A stretch of 64,000 nt of DNA from Trypanosoma brucei gambiense DAL972. Taxonomy: Eukaryota; Euglenozoa; Kinetoplastea; Trypanosomatida; Trypanosomatidae. This document shows, piece after piece, positions 1 through 10,710 of the stretch (the stretch's first letter is position 1; every line of letters begins with the position of its first letter). Under the pieces are notes generated by a model that made no database searches, was not told where the DNA came from, and saw only the letters and a list, made by a program, of their open reading frames with translations. A program made the position numbers and the translations under genes. The stretch covers positions 1,681,691-1,745,690 of the forward strand of contig NC_026740.1 in the NCBI RefSeq assembly GCF_000210295.1. Reading direction: 5' to 3'.

Positions 1-1745
1 AGTACGCTACGGGAAATAGAGGACAAGCCCCTTGTCGTAGAAGAAGGTAGGGGTATTTAGGGCTCATGCCACCATCGCTTTCCCATATGGCGGGCCGAAC
101 TAGAACGGAGGATGGGCTTTTAGGTTGTATATAGAGGGTGGTGCTCACGTGTCAAAAGAAGTGTGGCAATTTCGAGGTAATCTATGTTTTCCCACCGCGA
201 TTTGAGAGGGGGGGAGGAGATGAGATAGAGGATCAAATTTCGGGCGAAGGAAGCGACCTCCGACAGGCACAATTGGCTTGAACCGTGGATGTTTGGGCGG
301 GTGCCACGAGGAGGGTGCGCGAAGAACACACCGGCATCGAGGCCGGATTAGTACGAGCGTGCGGGGAAGTCTTTTCGGTGGCGTTGGACCGGCACCAAAG
401 ACGCAATGCACCGAAATGGGGTAAATTATCCTTTCGCAGTTCTACAATGGAATCCCCAAACACCGCAGACGGCTCCAGAGCGCTCCCCCAGCAAGAGTAG
501 TAGTGAGCGCAGACGGTGAGATTACGAGAATAAGGTCAGAAGCTAGAAAGGGATGAACCAAACGTACTGACGCCCCGCGAGGCATTCACAGCACCCCCGC
601 CCCCGAATTTGGGACGAGGAGAGTTAACAATCCAGTGATACGCTCGGAGTAAGAGCCCCTCCCCTCCGGTGTTGCGGCATGGTAAAACTCACCGAATAAG
701 TATGGACGCAATCCGAAAACGGAATCGAAATATAGAGGAACGCGCAATAATATCAGCGCGTGCCCGGGTTCGCCCATTATTTTCGTGGGGAAAGAAAAGT
801 TGAAAAGATAACAAAGCCGGAGCGCAAGGGGGCAGCGAGAGCGGAACGACTGCGAATTGGCCGCGCAAACGCTAAAAAATACAACCAAGCGATCGCCCGA
901 GGCTCGCGGGTCAAGGACCGACGACGACATTTGTGTCCCCTGCCCTCTACTCCAGAGGGATTGAAGCTAAGGGCATCTCTTCGAGGCGCTCTGAAACATC
1001 GGGAAATACTGGACGTCATTGCTTTNCAAGCGGCAGGTAGTGAGACATGGGCCGTCTCTGTGGCCCACCGCTGTGCGGGGAGAAGATGCCTTAGTCGCGA
1101 CCTGCTTTCGTAAGGTCGGTTTGGAGGTGGGCCCATGGCTGCCGTTGAGTTCGAACAAGAGATTTGCTGTTGGAATCAAAGGGTCTTTTGTGAGGGGGAT
1201 GAAAAGGGTGGGGACACACGGAAACCGGTTCCCTGGTCAAAGTGGTGAGGCTTGCGTGGGACTTTCGAAAGGGGCAGAAATATAAAATGACTGCGTAGGG
1301 AAACACCGCCAGACGAAGGCCAAAAGGGAGAACCTGCGGGGGGTGCTACCCCACCGCCTCAGGTTTAGAGCGTGGTGAAGGGCTGAGCCCTCAGTATGGC
1401 ACACATGCTGCTGCGGAGATTTTGGCAAAGATCAAGACGGTTTCGTTGCCAGCTGGTCCCTTAGGCACCTATCCCCTTTCTTTCCCACAGCAAGTAGTCA
1501 GAAGAATTACAACGTGAATGGGCCGCGTCACGAAGCGAAAAGAAGAGCAGAAGAATAGAGTAAGAAATAAGGAAAACTTGGTCACCCGCAGGGGCTGTAT
1601 CAGGCGCAGGTGGTGCACGTGACGCGCACAGGGCACAGAGAACCCACAGTGAGCGATATTCACGCACTAGCCACATCCACCCAACGTGAAGTAAAGCAAC
1701 TTGTCCCGCAAATTCGCTTGCTAAACAAAAACACGCGCAACTATG
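1..1745. other. Contig end without a recognisable gene; right part is a repeat shared with 11490-12235
   Basis: No frame gives a protein I recognise, and the longest open stretches on either strand are short and dissimilar. The portion from about 999 to 1745 is nearly identical to 11490-12235, which sits between two cyclase genes. It is therefore a dispersed or tandem-unit repeat and not unique flank. Differences between the two copies cluster at 1000-1060, next to an ambiguous base at 1026, and look like low-quality contig-end sequence. Positions 1-998 have no second copy here. The contig stops at 1745 inside the repeat, immediately before the gap. Confidence 0.6.
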
Positions 1746-1845
1746 NNNNNNNNNNNNNNNNNNNNNNNNNNNNNNNNNNNNNNNNNNNNNNNNNNNNNNN
1801 NNNNNNNNNNNNNNNNNNNNNNNNNNNNNNNNNNNNNNNNNNNNN
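1746..1845. other. Assembly gap (100 N)
   Basis: Exactly 100 N, a conventional placeholder for a gap of unknown size. The left side ends inside the repeat also found at 12235. The right side starts inside the ectodomain of the first cyclase, so the rest of that gene and its 3' flank are missing here. Confidence 0.98.
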
Positions 1846-3859
1846 CCAGTAAAAGGGACGTAAACGAATAGCTTGGGGTTGGCGCTGAGGTGCTTCGCAA
1901 TCACCTCGACGTCGTCCTGTTTGAGGCCTATGACAAACACGTCACCCTCGCGGGGAAGATAGCCTGTGACAGAGACTGTCCCATTCAGCATTACACAAAG
2001 ACTGAGAGTTCCTGATAAAACCGACTCAGCGACATATTAACCATCTTTTCAATATTATTTGATTCGGAGCTGCTGATGACAGAGTGCACCCCTATTGAGC
2101 CCTTCTCTCCCAAATACTTGGCGATCACAAACAGTTGCTGCTCCAGTGTGGCAGAGAGGTATATCACACGTTTGTTAGGTGTTCGGAGGCGAGGAACAAG
2201 CAGCACCGGATCAACAACAACGAAGGTCGATGTGCTCAGTAACGCTTCATCCGTAACGCCCATGACAACGGTCACAAGCTTTTCCTCCTCCTCAAGTTTT
2301 AAACGCTTCCAAATGGTGCCTGAGCTTGTGTTGATCCTGTGCAAGAAGAATCTATCGTAATCTCCGAGATCCCCAGTGCCCACAAGGAGACTCGCACCTC
2401 CATGCCACTCCTCGGCCGCGTTCAGTGACAATTGACTGTTATCCATAAACGTGGCAACAGCTGCCAGCGGGGCATGAAGCCGGGACCCGTCCGTATCGCA
2501 TCGAGATGTTCCCAACGCCATGAAACCACTCTTTACACTCTCCAGCCGAAAGCCCTCCACGAGCCTTTTCATGTATACTGCCTTACCACCCTGGTTACAT
2601 TGACACGAAGCACCTAGTGCAGCGACATTATCGGGGCAATCACCACCATAATCTCCATACACAAGATCGTCAATTACGTAACGCCGTTGATTGTACAGAG
2701 ACTTTTTGAACGTTGAACGGTTCTTCAGCCACTCACGGGAGCTCAGCGCCCGCGACAGCATTTCACCGATAATCCACCCATACACCATCAGCTCACCATC
2801 ATCATCATCCGTCAGATGACGATCAGATCTACTGTAAGGTACTGATCCGGAATGAGAATCAAGGTACGCTTTCATCTCCTTCTGAAAACGTTGGATCGCT
2901 TGATACTCATTATCCTTGGCGAGTGGGTTCGTTCCCGTGGTGATCACTTCCCCATGAGAATATCCACCACCCCGACCATATGTAGCATTTAAGGTTTCGA
3001 CAACGAAATACTGTAGCGCAAAGGGAGAAAGTATACACGCACCAGATGTACGCTTGTCCTCTAGAAATTTCAGTAGAGCCTTTTTACCGTCATCTACGGG
3101 ATACACGTACAGTATAACAGCCTGCGGATTCGTTGCCGCAAACTGATCCCACTCCCTTTGAAAACCTTCGCTGCTTGCAGATGCTTCCGTCGAGCTTTTC
3201 AGAGCGAATGTGCCACAAAGCCCATAGCCCATCCTAGCCATCGCCTGAACCACAAGTTGGTACTCAGTGTCACCGAATGATACGCCTTTTAAATACATAA
3301 ATCCCAGACGCCGTACACGCAGATGGGCAAGGGCATAACGCAGGAGGGCTAATGTCTCAGCGAGTGGATCCACCGAGATAAAGTACAAGTTGGGCCGCCA
3401 CCCTCTAACCGCACCAGAGCCTGTGTACGGAGCGAAACCGATAACCTCATTTTTCGTCAGTAAATCGAGTGATTCCAAAACAGTTTTGTCACCAAGGGGT
3501 CCCAACACAACAAGAATCTTCTTCAGGTCACTGAATCCTTTTAATTTTTGTTCTAATGCTTCATTGACATTTTGCTCGGAAGTGGCAGGCGCAGAGAAAC
3601 TAACAGTCACTCCGGTTCCCGTTATATTCCCACGGGCGTGAAATGAAGCAAGCACACCAGTATTAAGAGCCTTTACGGTGCCGTTGGATACAACACTTTT
3701 ATGTAGAAGCGAAAACACCTCCACAGTTACACTCCACCTCCAATTCCACGACAATACCATGGGTGCTTGCATAACCTGCAGTATCACCGCAAGCAGAAAC
3801 AGTTGCGCCACAGTGCCACACGGAACGCCACGATGTCCCCAAACTGCTCTGTGAGGCAT
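1846..3859 (-). CDS. GRESAG4: Receptor-type adenylate cyclase, copy 1 (partial, frameshifted, cut by gap)
   Basis: This is the N-terminal part of a trypanosome receptor adenylate cyclase, a surface enzyme that makes cAMP from ATP on its cytoplasmic side. It starts with the same MPHRAVWG leader as the full copies, has a hydrophobic signal core at about residues 19-30, and continues through the periplasmic-binding-protein-like ectodomain. The open frame runs 622 codons from 3859 and stops at 1991. Two extra A residues, at about 1994 and 2008, relative to the copy at 20184-23783, shift the frame; the other frame continues to the gap at 1845. The membrane span and catalytic domain are not present. 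The extra bases lie about 150 bp from a contig end, so they may be sequencing errors. The start matches all four copies. Confidence 0.85.
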
Positions 3860-3891
3860 ACCACGCGAGCTTAAGCCGCAGACGCAGATAC

Positions 3892-3935
3892 CTTAGTTAA
3901 CAAGGGAGTAAAATAAAATTGGGAGGAAAAACAAT
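3892..3935 (-). promoter_or_regulatory. Predicted polypyrimidine tract and spliced-leader acceptor, cyclase copy 1
   Basis: On the minus strand a T/C-rich stretch (3899-3935) precedes an AG at 3893-3892, leaving a 5' UTR of about 32 nt before the ATG at 3859. The arrangement is conserved in all four copies, at offsets +6557, +13374 and +19924. Position is inferred from the kinetoplastid trans-splicing rule, not from transcript data. Confidence 0.5.
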
Positions 3936-4153
3936 TAAAGGCTACTTTGTTCCACAGTGTTCGAGCAACAGCAATGCACACGAAAGCAAAAGGAAGGGAG
4001 GATAGCATGGCACCAGTATGGAGTATGCCAAATGAAGAGATACACGCCAACTTAGAAAATAGTAGGATGCATGGCATGGTATAGTCGGAGTCAAGGGGAA
4101 AGCACAGCACGACACAGACTCGACGCCACACGTCACTCAGCTTGCTAGCACCC

Positions 4154-5459
4154 TTACACGAAAAGGTCGCCTTACCTGCACCATCCGGTATAATAACTGG
4201 CACACCAAATGATGCTTTCAGTTTTACCGCGCCGTCTAAATCGCGCGGTGTGTGGCGGCATACCTCCAGACCTTCACCCTTCCTAATACGCTCACCTGCA
4301 CTCCACCCATAGGAGAGGCGTGTACGGATAACCTCCAAGTCAGCTACAATGGATGTGTCTTGCCAGAGAAATCACACCTATCCATATTGCCACGGTATTC
4401 ACTCAGCCTATCCAACCACTCTCTCTTAGGGCAATTTGCACAATAATACTTCTCGAGGCCCCGTGTAATATCGCGCGCTTGGTCGCCAGCCTAAGGTCGC
4501 GCTCTATTACAAGCCTGTGCCAAGTTATCAAGGGATATCAATCGAACCTCCTTCGGCACATCGCTCCTGTTAGTACCAGAGGGCACACACATACATTATG
4601 ATATTGGCTCCTCGACTCAGTAGCTTCGCCATCGTATTTATGCCGGGTAGGCAGGTAGAGAACCACCGGTATTCTGTTCCGTAGCACATCTTTGCCTGCA
4701 CCAGTCTGAGGAAGAACGCCCGAAGCCACTCCTTTCTCGCGCCCCACTGCAACGAGGATAACATGCGCGGCTTCAGCAGCCACAATCTGACAGCCGCCGC
4801 CTTACCTTCAACACGTTTCGGAGATGACCCCCACAGGTTACAAACTGACGCCTGGTAGTTTCGGTCTCCTCATCTTCCTTACCTTCGTTTCAGACACTGT
4901 GAAACCCAGTGAGCCTCGCACCAACACATCGTACAATGTGTATCCTCTCTGTTCGTCTGCCGACCCACGCGAAGCAGCCCTTCGACTGTCGACTAACGAG
5001 ACCCCACCCATCATAAAGAATCCAACGAAACTGAGAGATATCCGCCTTCCAGCAAAGTATCGGCATATCCTCCGCAAAGCGGTAGTACTGGATGCCTGAC
5101 ATTCTATTCAAAGACTTGCTTGGTCGACCCGTTGTCATTATGAACAGAATAGGAACTAACACAGGACTATGTACTACACCACATGTTAGTCCAGCACTCC
5201 TAGGCCACTTGTTGGTTACCCCAACACCCCCTGTTCGGTTGGACACAAACCTACTGATCTATCTTGTGACGTGCAACCTAACGGAATACCCTTCGACTGC
5301 GGGGGCGATGCGGCTACCGCACACAAAGCCAATTACATTAGCATGATGTATGGACAATATTGCAATGCACAACAATATTTTTACTGCACTTTCGGTTCCA
5401 ACCAGTTGTCTCCCGAAGTTCATCGCTGAAAGCTCTGGGTTGAACGCAACATACCTCAC
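4154..5459 (-). mobile_element. Degenerate ingi/L1Tc-type non-LTR retroposon remnant (reverse transcriptase pieces), copy 1
   Basis: Minus-strand frames here carry fragments of a reverse transcriptase in the expected order. The 118-codon frame 5246-4890 has a CGVVHSPVL stretch (5183-5157) matching the RT 'PQGSVLGP' motif, then ILFI, then YYRFAED (FAED at 5078-5067) in the place of the catalytic FADD box. After further frameshifts, 4785-4570 has a thumb-like stretch (FFLRLVQAKM, YGTEYRWF, RGANIIMYV). Lower down, an IIPDGAGKATF stretch could be an RNase H remnant; this is weak. Stops and frameshifts break every frame, so it is inactive. It lies in the same orientation as the cyclases. Assignment rests on motif order seen by eye; the exact clade (a degenerate ingi-related element) is inferred from the host. 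The right boundary is not resolved. Confidence 0.65.
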
Positions 5460-5584
5460 CTATAACTTCTTATTCAATTAATCAAGAAGCCGTCTACTAA
5501 TAACCCTCTTCATCTACCCCGCACATCGCGCTCATCAATGATACCGGAATAACATCACGTCAACACGTGATTTGCTTTGCCCAA

Positions 5585-6606
5585 GAAAGGGTATGATAAT
5601 GTTATGCTTCTTCGCTGCAGGCATTACTCAAAAAAGCTTCAGTAAACATCACGACCCATCACACTTTCACCGCTTTCGCTGCCCTCAGTATACTGCTCTC
5701 ATCCAACACATATTCACCTAGAGGCCCTCACATGGTGACCGTTGGCCCCGCTATCTAAACCGATTTGTGTGCCATATCCCTCATTCCTAGTGCCTTCACC
5801 ATTGGTGTCTACATTACTGGTGTTGTCAATCCCGTTAGATTCGTCTCCACCTGTACCCACAGCCGTTGTCCCCCGATCGGTACTCAGCAACGGACTGCAA
5901 GCACTGAGGTTAGCAGAAACATCAAATACAATCTACCCACAATTACTATCCAACATATGACTGGCTTCACATCAGTGAAAACAGTGACAAACTATGATAT
6001 CACATTGGGCGACTAACAGAATCAGAGGGTGAAAACGAAATGAAGAAATGAATCGAAACATGGAAGTTAACACCTAAGCAGAGGAACTTAGAGCCTACAA
6101 TAAACAGAGAATCCCACAACACACACCCCAACAAACAGGCAAAACAGTAATGGGGCACACGGAAAAGAAACGAAGCAACCTGCACGATATTAGGTGACAA
6201 CAATCCAATAAGCCAACAGTGCTTCGGATCGTATACTGCCCACCCACACATACAAACACTCCTGGACTAACGAGAGGGAAGGGTAAGTGACCGGGAGCTG
6301 TTTGCCGGGCATGTGACATTAACGAAACGCACTGTTAGTCAGTAGTGTCGGCTTACAACAAGAGGGTAGCAGTATATCAATGATGAAAGAAAATATTAAG
6401 TAAAGTTCAGGGAGAAATTCGTGTTAACTATCAATGCGTGAAACGCAACACGAAAATGAAAGCAAGCTACGCTGAGGTAACAATAATCTACATGGACATC
6501 AAAGAAAAAACATAAGTGTAAGATGGCACGCACCCGCACATGCATTGTAAGAAGTAACATCTTCCAAGTACATTGCCGCGAGCTGCCTCAGCAACATCAG
6601 GAGAGG
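5585..6606 (-). repeat. Shared cyclase 3' flank, copy 1 (downstream of cyclase copy 2)
   Basis: This is the 3' flank of the cyclase ending at 6607. It is nearly identical at about 12419-13429 and 18959-19980, apart from short patches such as 6315-6345 versus 13130-13165. It probably holds the cyclase 3' UTR and polyadenylation region. A minus-strand frame at 5932-5714 is open for 72 codons with a Gly/Asn/Asp-rich, coding-like composition but has no start, and may be a decayed gene piece. Confidence 0.7.
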
Positions 6607-9600
6607 CTAGAGGTCACCCTTCAGCGACGTAACCTCTACTGTGCTCCGCCGTGACAGGGCCTCAGACGCATCGGAGCTTGCTACAATATCAACCGACGCC
6701 AAATCACCGTTATCGCCAGGATGGCTGGATCTTGATAGCAAAGGCGAACGCAAATTTGCAATGCCAGCCAACGAAGGTTGGAGCACACACACACTGTCAG
6801 AAGTAGTTGACAAGTCCATGGAGGTACGTTTCCCCTTATGGTCTGTTACGTGGCCAACTTTCGCCGCTATACGGTGAACCGTGTCCCGGCAGTAGGCCTC
6901 AGACCATCCGCTGTTCTTGCGCAACAATGACACACGCCACCGTTCGCACAGAGGTAACAGCAGATTCTGCCGCTGGGCTGGTGCGAACACACCGAGAAGC
7001 GAATTCAGGGATATGGCAACCTGCCTGGCAGAATCAGTTAACCCAGCACAAAGCGAACTCACCTCACTCAACGAGGGGCTCGAACCCTCATCGTCCAATC
7101 CAGGGTCATCGCGGTCCAGCCTCAGTGCAGCAAAAGTGCGACCGGGAATTGGGTTCAGCTGGTACATCTCCACAGGATTGGGAACACCGCGTAACGTTAC
7201 AGGGCCCAGTGCAGTTACATCAAACTGCTCACGCTCTACCACACTCAGCGACATGTAGGTCGCACGTGTCATCAGCACTTGCCCGCCGTTCGCAACACTC
7301 TCTGTCCTTGCTGCCATATTCGCTGTCCGTCCATAGTAGTCATATCCCTTCGTCACCTCATCGTACCGGATGTCGCACAGTCCAGTGTGGATCCCAACAC
7401 GCACACGCAGGCCACGCCATAGTCGGCCGTACACCTCACGGTCCAGATGTGCCGTCGGCGGAGTGTACCCTTCCTCTTCCTCGGCGCGCTGCAGTTCAAA
7501 CTCACGGTATGACTCATCCAACGCAGCTGTCCCCCAATTGTGGTGCAAAAAGTTATGCTGCAAGTCACAAGCTAGACGCACAGCCGCAGAGGGGCTCCGG
7601 CACGCAATCATGAAGGAGTCCCCGACGGTCTTCACCTCGTAGCACCTGTAGTGCATAATCAACGCACGAATTAGCCGATGATGTGTCGCTACAGCGTCCG
7701 GCATCATCTCTGGGTGCGCCGCCCACTGTGCAGTACTGCTTTCGATATCTGTGAAGATGAGCGTCACGGGATCCGTTGGTTCCTTCGGTGCATTTGCGTT
7801 ATCACGCGCATCCGCAAAATACCGACACAATACGACAACGATCACCACTACTAGAAGCAAAAAAAACAAAACGGCGCCCACACAAACACCAATCAACCGT
7901 GCCCCCGTCAGTCTCCCAGCGTCACGGTCCTCATACTGCAGCAGTTGAGAGATTGGTTCGGCAATCGGTGGGACCGACGGATCCAGTGCACGTGCCATTG
8001 ACCACACAGCAATACCTGTCGCACCGTAGTTTGTCACGCAGTCATTCCACAGACCCACCTCCACCTTGCCGCATCCCTCTGTGCCATACGGGCCGTAGCG
8101 CATGTCATCAGCTCGCAAATAAGTCTCCGAAAAAAAGAGATTCGACAGAGTATCTGCGTCCACCTTCTTTAATTGCGGGAGAACCGTCCGCAGCAAGTTT
8201 CCGGCAGCAAACCCCATTAACGACAGTGGTGTCCACTTCGACTTATCCTTCATAGCATTGTGAAACTTTTTCACAGTATCCGACGACGGGTTCCCATCAG
8301 CCCAGTGTGGAAGGTTTGTCGCGAACAGCAAACGGTTACTACTCGAGCTTCCAGGACCCTTATCCCTAAACACACGGACAAACGTCTGGTAGTATAATGC
8401 CACCTCAGTAAAAGGGACGTAAACGAATAGCTTGGGGTTGGCGCTGAGGTGCTTCGCAATCACCTCGACGTCGTCCTGTTTGAGGCCTATGACAAACACG
8501 TCACCCTCGCGGGGAAGATAGCCTGTGACAGAGCCGCTGGTTGTCAGTCTCACAGAACTATTGAGACCTCCTTCAAACTGCTGCAACACCAAATGTAAAA
8601 ATCGATTAATATAATATGACTCGGAGCTGCTGATGACAGAGTGCACCCCTATTGAGCCCTTCTCTCCCAAATACTTGGCGATCACAAACAGTTGCTGCTC
8701 CAGTGTGGCAGAGAGGTATATCACACGTTTGTTAGGTGTTCGGAGGCGAGGAACAAGCAGCACCGGATCAACAACAACGAAGGTCGATGTGCTCAGTAAC
8801 GCTTCATCCGTAACGCCCATGACAACGGTCACAAGCTTTTCCTCCTCCTCACGTTTTAAACGCTTCCAAATGGTGCCTGAGCTTGTGTTGATCCTGTGCA
8901 AGAAGAATCTATCGTAATCTCCGAGATCCCCAGTGCCCACAAGGAGACTCGCACCTCCATGCCACTCCTCGGCCGCGTTCAGTGACAATTGACTGTTATC
9001 CATAAACGTGGCAACAGCTGCCAGCGGGGCATGAAGCCGGGACCCGTCCGTATCGCATCGAGATGTTCCCAACGCCATGAAACCACTCTTTACACTCTCC
9101 AGCCGAAAGCCCTCCACGAGCCTTTTCATGTATACTGCCTTACCACCCTGGTTACATTGACACGAAGCACCTAGTGCAGCGACATTATCGGGGCAATCAC
9201 CACCATAATCTCCATACACAAGATCATCAATTACGTAACGCCGTTGATTGTACAGAGACTTTTTGAACGTTGAACGGTTCTTCAGCCACTCACGGGAGCT
9301 CAGCGCCCGCGACAGCATTTCACCGATAATCCACCCATACACCATCAGCTCACCATCATCATCATCCGTCAGATGACGATCAGACCTACCATAAAGTGAT
9401 GCTCCGGAATGAGAATCAAGGTACGCTTTCATCTCCTTCTGAAAGCGTTGGATCGCTTGATACTCATTATCCTTGGCGAGTGGGTTCGTTCCCGTGGTGA
9501 TCACTTCCCCATGAGAATATCCACCACCCCGACCATATGTAGCATTTAAGGTTTCGACAACGAAATACTGTAGCGCAAAGGGAGAAAGTATACACGCACC

Positions 9601-10416
9601 AGATGTACGCTTGTCCTCTAGAAATTTCAGTAGAGCCTTTTTACCGTCATCTACGGGATACACGTACAGTATAACAGCCTGCGGATTCGTTGCCGCAAAC
9701 TGATCCCACTCCCTTTGAAAATCTTCGCTGCTTGCAGATGCTTCCGTCGAGCTTTTCAGAGCGAATGTGCCACAAAGCCCATAGCCCATCCTAGCCATCG
9801 CCTGAACCACAAGTTGGTACTCAGTGTCACCGAAAAATACGCCTTTTAAATACATAAATCCCAGACGCCGTACACGCAGATGGGCAAGGGCATAACGCAG
9901 GAGGGCTAATGTCTCAGCGAGTGGATCCACCGAGATAAAGTACAAGTTGGGCCGCCACCCTCTAACCGCACCAGAGCCTGTGTACGGAGCGAAACCGATA
10001 ACCTCATTTTTCGTCAGTAAATCGAGTGATTCCAAAACAGTTTTGTCACCAAGGGGTCCCAACACAACAAGAATCTTCTTCAGGTCACTGAATCCTTTTA
10101 ATTTTTGTTCTAATGCTTCATTGACATTTTGCTCGGAAGTGGCAGGCGCAGAGAAACTAACAGTCACTCCGGTTCCCGTTATATTCCCACGGGCGTGAAA
10201 TGAAGCAAGCACACCAGTATTAAGAGCCTTTACGGTGCCGTTGGATACAACACTTTCAGGCGGGGGCGAAAACACCTCCACAGTTACACTCCCCTTCCAA
10301 TTCCACGACAATACCATGGGTGCTTGCATAACCTGCAGTATCACCGCAAGCAGAAACAGTTGCGCCACAGTGCCACACGGAACGCCACGAGGTCCCCAAA
10401 CTGCTCTGTGAGGCAT
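6607..10416 (-). CDS. GRESAG4: Receptor-type adenylate cyclase, copy 2 (complete, 1269 aa)
   Basis: A complete trypanosome receptor adenylate cyclase, expected in the surface or flagellar membrane, converting ATP to cAMP. Signal peptide at about 1-37. The extracellular part, about 40-835, is a periplasmic-binding-protein type I-like receptor region. A single membrane span lies at about 841-866. The class III cyclase domain is at about 882-1092: metal aspartates D890 (in FTDIESS) and D933 (in VKTVGDSF), ATP-specifying K929 and D1026 (GYDYYGR), and transition-state N1033 and R1037 (TANMAAR). All key residues are present. The family-specific insert lies between GDSF and the VGIHTG strand. The cytoplasmic tail, about 1093-1269, differs from copy 3 after residue 1175. 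Length is typical for the family. The leader and start are shared by all copies. Confidence 0.96.
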   Translation of the reverse strand: MPHRAVWGPRGVPCGTVAQLFLLAVILQVMQAPMVLSWNWKGSVTVEVFSPPPESVVSNGTVKALNTGVLASFHARGNITGTGVTVSFSAPATSEQNVNEALEQKLKGFSDLKKILVVLGPLGDKTVLESLDLLTKNEVIGFAPYTGSGAVRGWRPNLYFISVDPLAETLALLRYALAHLRVRRLGFMYLKGVFFGDTEYQLVVQAMARMGYGLCGTFALKSSTEASASSEDFQREWDQFAATNPQAVILYVYPVDDGKKALLKFLEDKRTSGACILSPFALQYFVVETLNATYGRGGGYSHGEVITTGTNPLAKDNEYQAIQRFQKEMKAYLDSHSGASLYGRSDRHLTDDDDGELMVYGWIIGEMLSRALSSREWLKNRSTFKKSLYNQRRYVIDDLVYGDYGGDCPDNVAALGASCQCNQGGKAVYMKRLVEGFRLESVKSGFMALGTSRCDTDGSRLHAPLAAVATFMDNSQLSLNAAEEWHGGASLLVGTGDLGDYDRFFLHRINTSSGTIWKRLKREEEEKLVTVVMGVTDEALLSTSTFVVVDPVLLVPRLRTPNKRVIYLSATLEQQLFVIAKYLGEKGSIGVHSVISSSESYYINRFLHLVLQQFEGGLNSSVRLTTSGSVTGYLPREGDVFVIGLKQDDVEVIAKHLSANPKLFVYVPFTEVALYYQTFVRVFRDKGPGSSSSNRLLFATNLPHWADGNPSSDTVKKFHNAMKDKSKWTPLSLMGFAAGNLLRTVLPQLKKVDADTLSNLFFSETYLRADDMRYGPYGTEGCGKVEVGLWNDCVTNYGATGIAVWSMARALDPSVPPIAEPISQLLQYEDRDAGRLTGARLIGVCVGAVLFFLLLVVVIVVVLCRYFADARDNANAPKEPTDPVTLIFTDIESSTAQWAAHPEMMPDAVATHHRLIRALIMHYRCYEVKTVGDSFMIACRSPSAAVRLACDLQHNFLHHNWGTAALDESYREFELQRAEEEEGYTPPTAHLDREVYGRLWRGLRVRVGIHTGLCDIRYDEVTKGYDYYGRTANMAARTESVANGGQVLMTRATYMSLSVVEREQFDVTALGPVTLRGVPNPVEMYQLNPIPGRTFAALRLDRDDPGLDDEGSSPSLSEVSSLCAGLTDSARQVAISLNSLLGVFAPAQRQNLLLPLCERWRVSLLRKNSGWSEAYCRDTVHRIAAKVGHVTDHKGKRTSMDLSTTSDSVCVLQPSLAGIANLRSPLLSRSSHPGDNGDLASVDIVASSDASEALSRRSTVEVTSLKGDL

Positions 10417-10448
10417 ACCACGCGAGCTTAAGCCGCAGACGCAGATAC

Positions 10449-10492
10449 CTTAGTTAACAAGGGAGTAAAATAAAATTGGGAGGAAAAACAAT
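10449..10492 (-). promoter_or_regulatory. Predicted polypyrimidine tract and spliced-leader acceptor, cyclase copy 2
   Basis: Same arrangement as upstream of copy 1: a T/C-rich minus-strand tract followed by AG at 10450-10449, about 32 nt before the ATG at 10416. Inferred. Confidence 0.5.
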
Positions 10493-10710
10493 TAAAGGCT
10501 ACTTTGTTCCACAGTGTTCGAGCAACAGCAATGCACACGAAAGCAAAAGGAAGGGAGGATAGCATGGCACCAGTATGGAGTATGCCAAATGAAGAGATAC
10601 ACGCCAACTTAGAGAATAGTAGGATATATGGCATGGTATAGTCGGAGTCAAGGGGAAAGCACAGCACGACACAGACTCGACGCCACACGTCACTCAGCTT
10701 GCTAGCACCC

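Noticed and set aside
1087..1110. Eight residues on the minus strand (RKQVATKA) close to the histone H3 tail, with a loose FQSA nearby at about 985-996
   Set aside because: Spacing does not fit H3, frames are broken, and T. brucei H3 has a different tail. Most likely chance; a translated search of 900-1200 against histones would settle it.
3871..4338. 155-codon minus-strand frame just upstream of each of cyclase copies 1-3, with a 119-codon version upstream of copy 4
   Set aside because: It straddles the retroposon edge, so its N-terminal half changes where the element is absent. Its C-terminal half overlaps the predicted polypyrimidine tract and splice acceptor. Not a gene.
6807..7613. 268-codon plus-strand frame inside cyclase copy 2, with shorter versions in copies 3 and 4
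   Set aside because: Antisense shadow of the conserved cyclase coding sequence.
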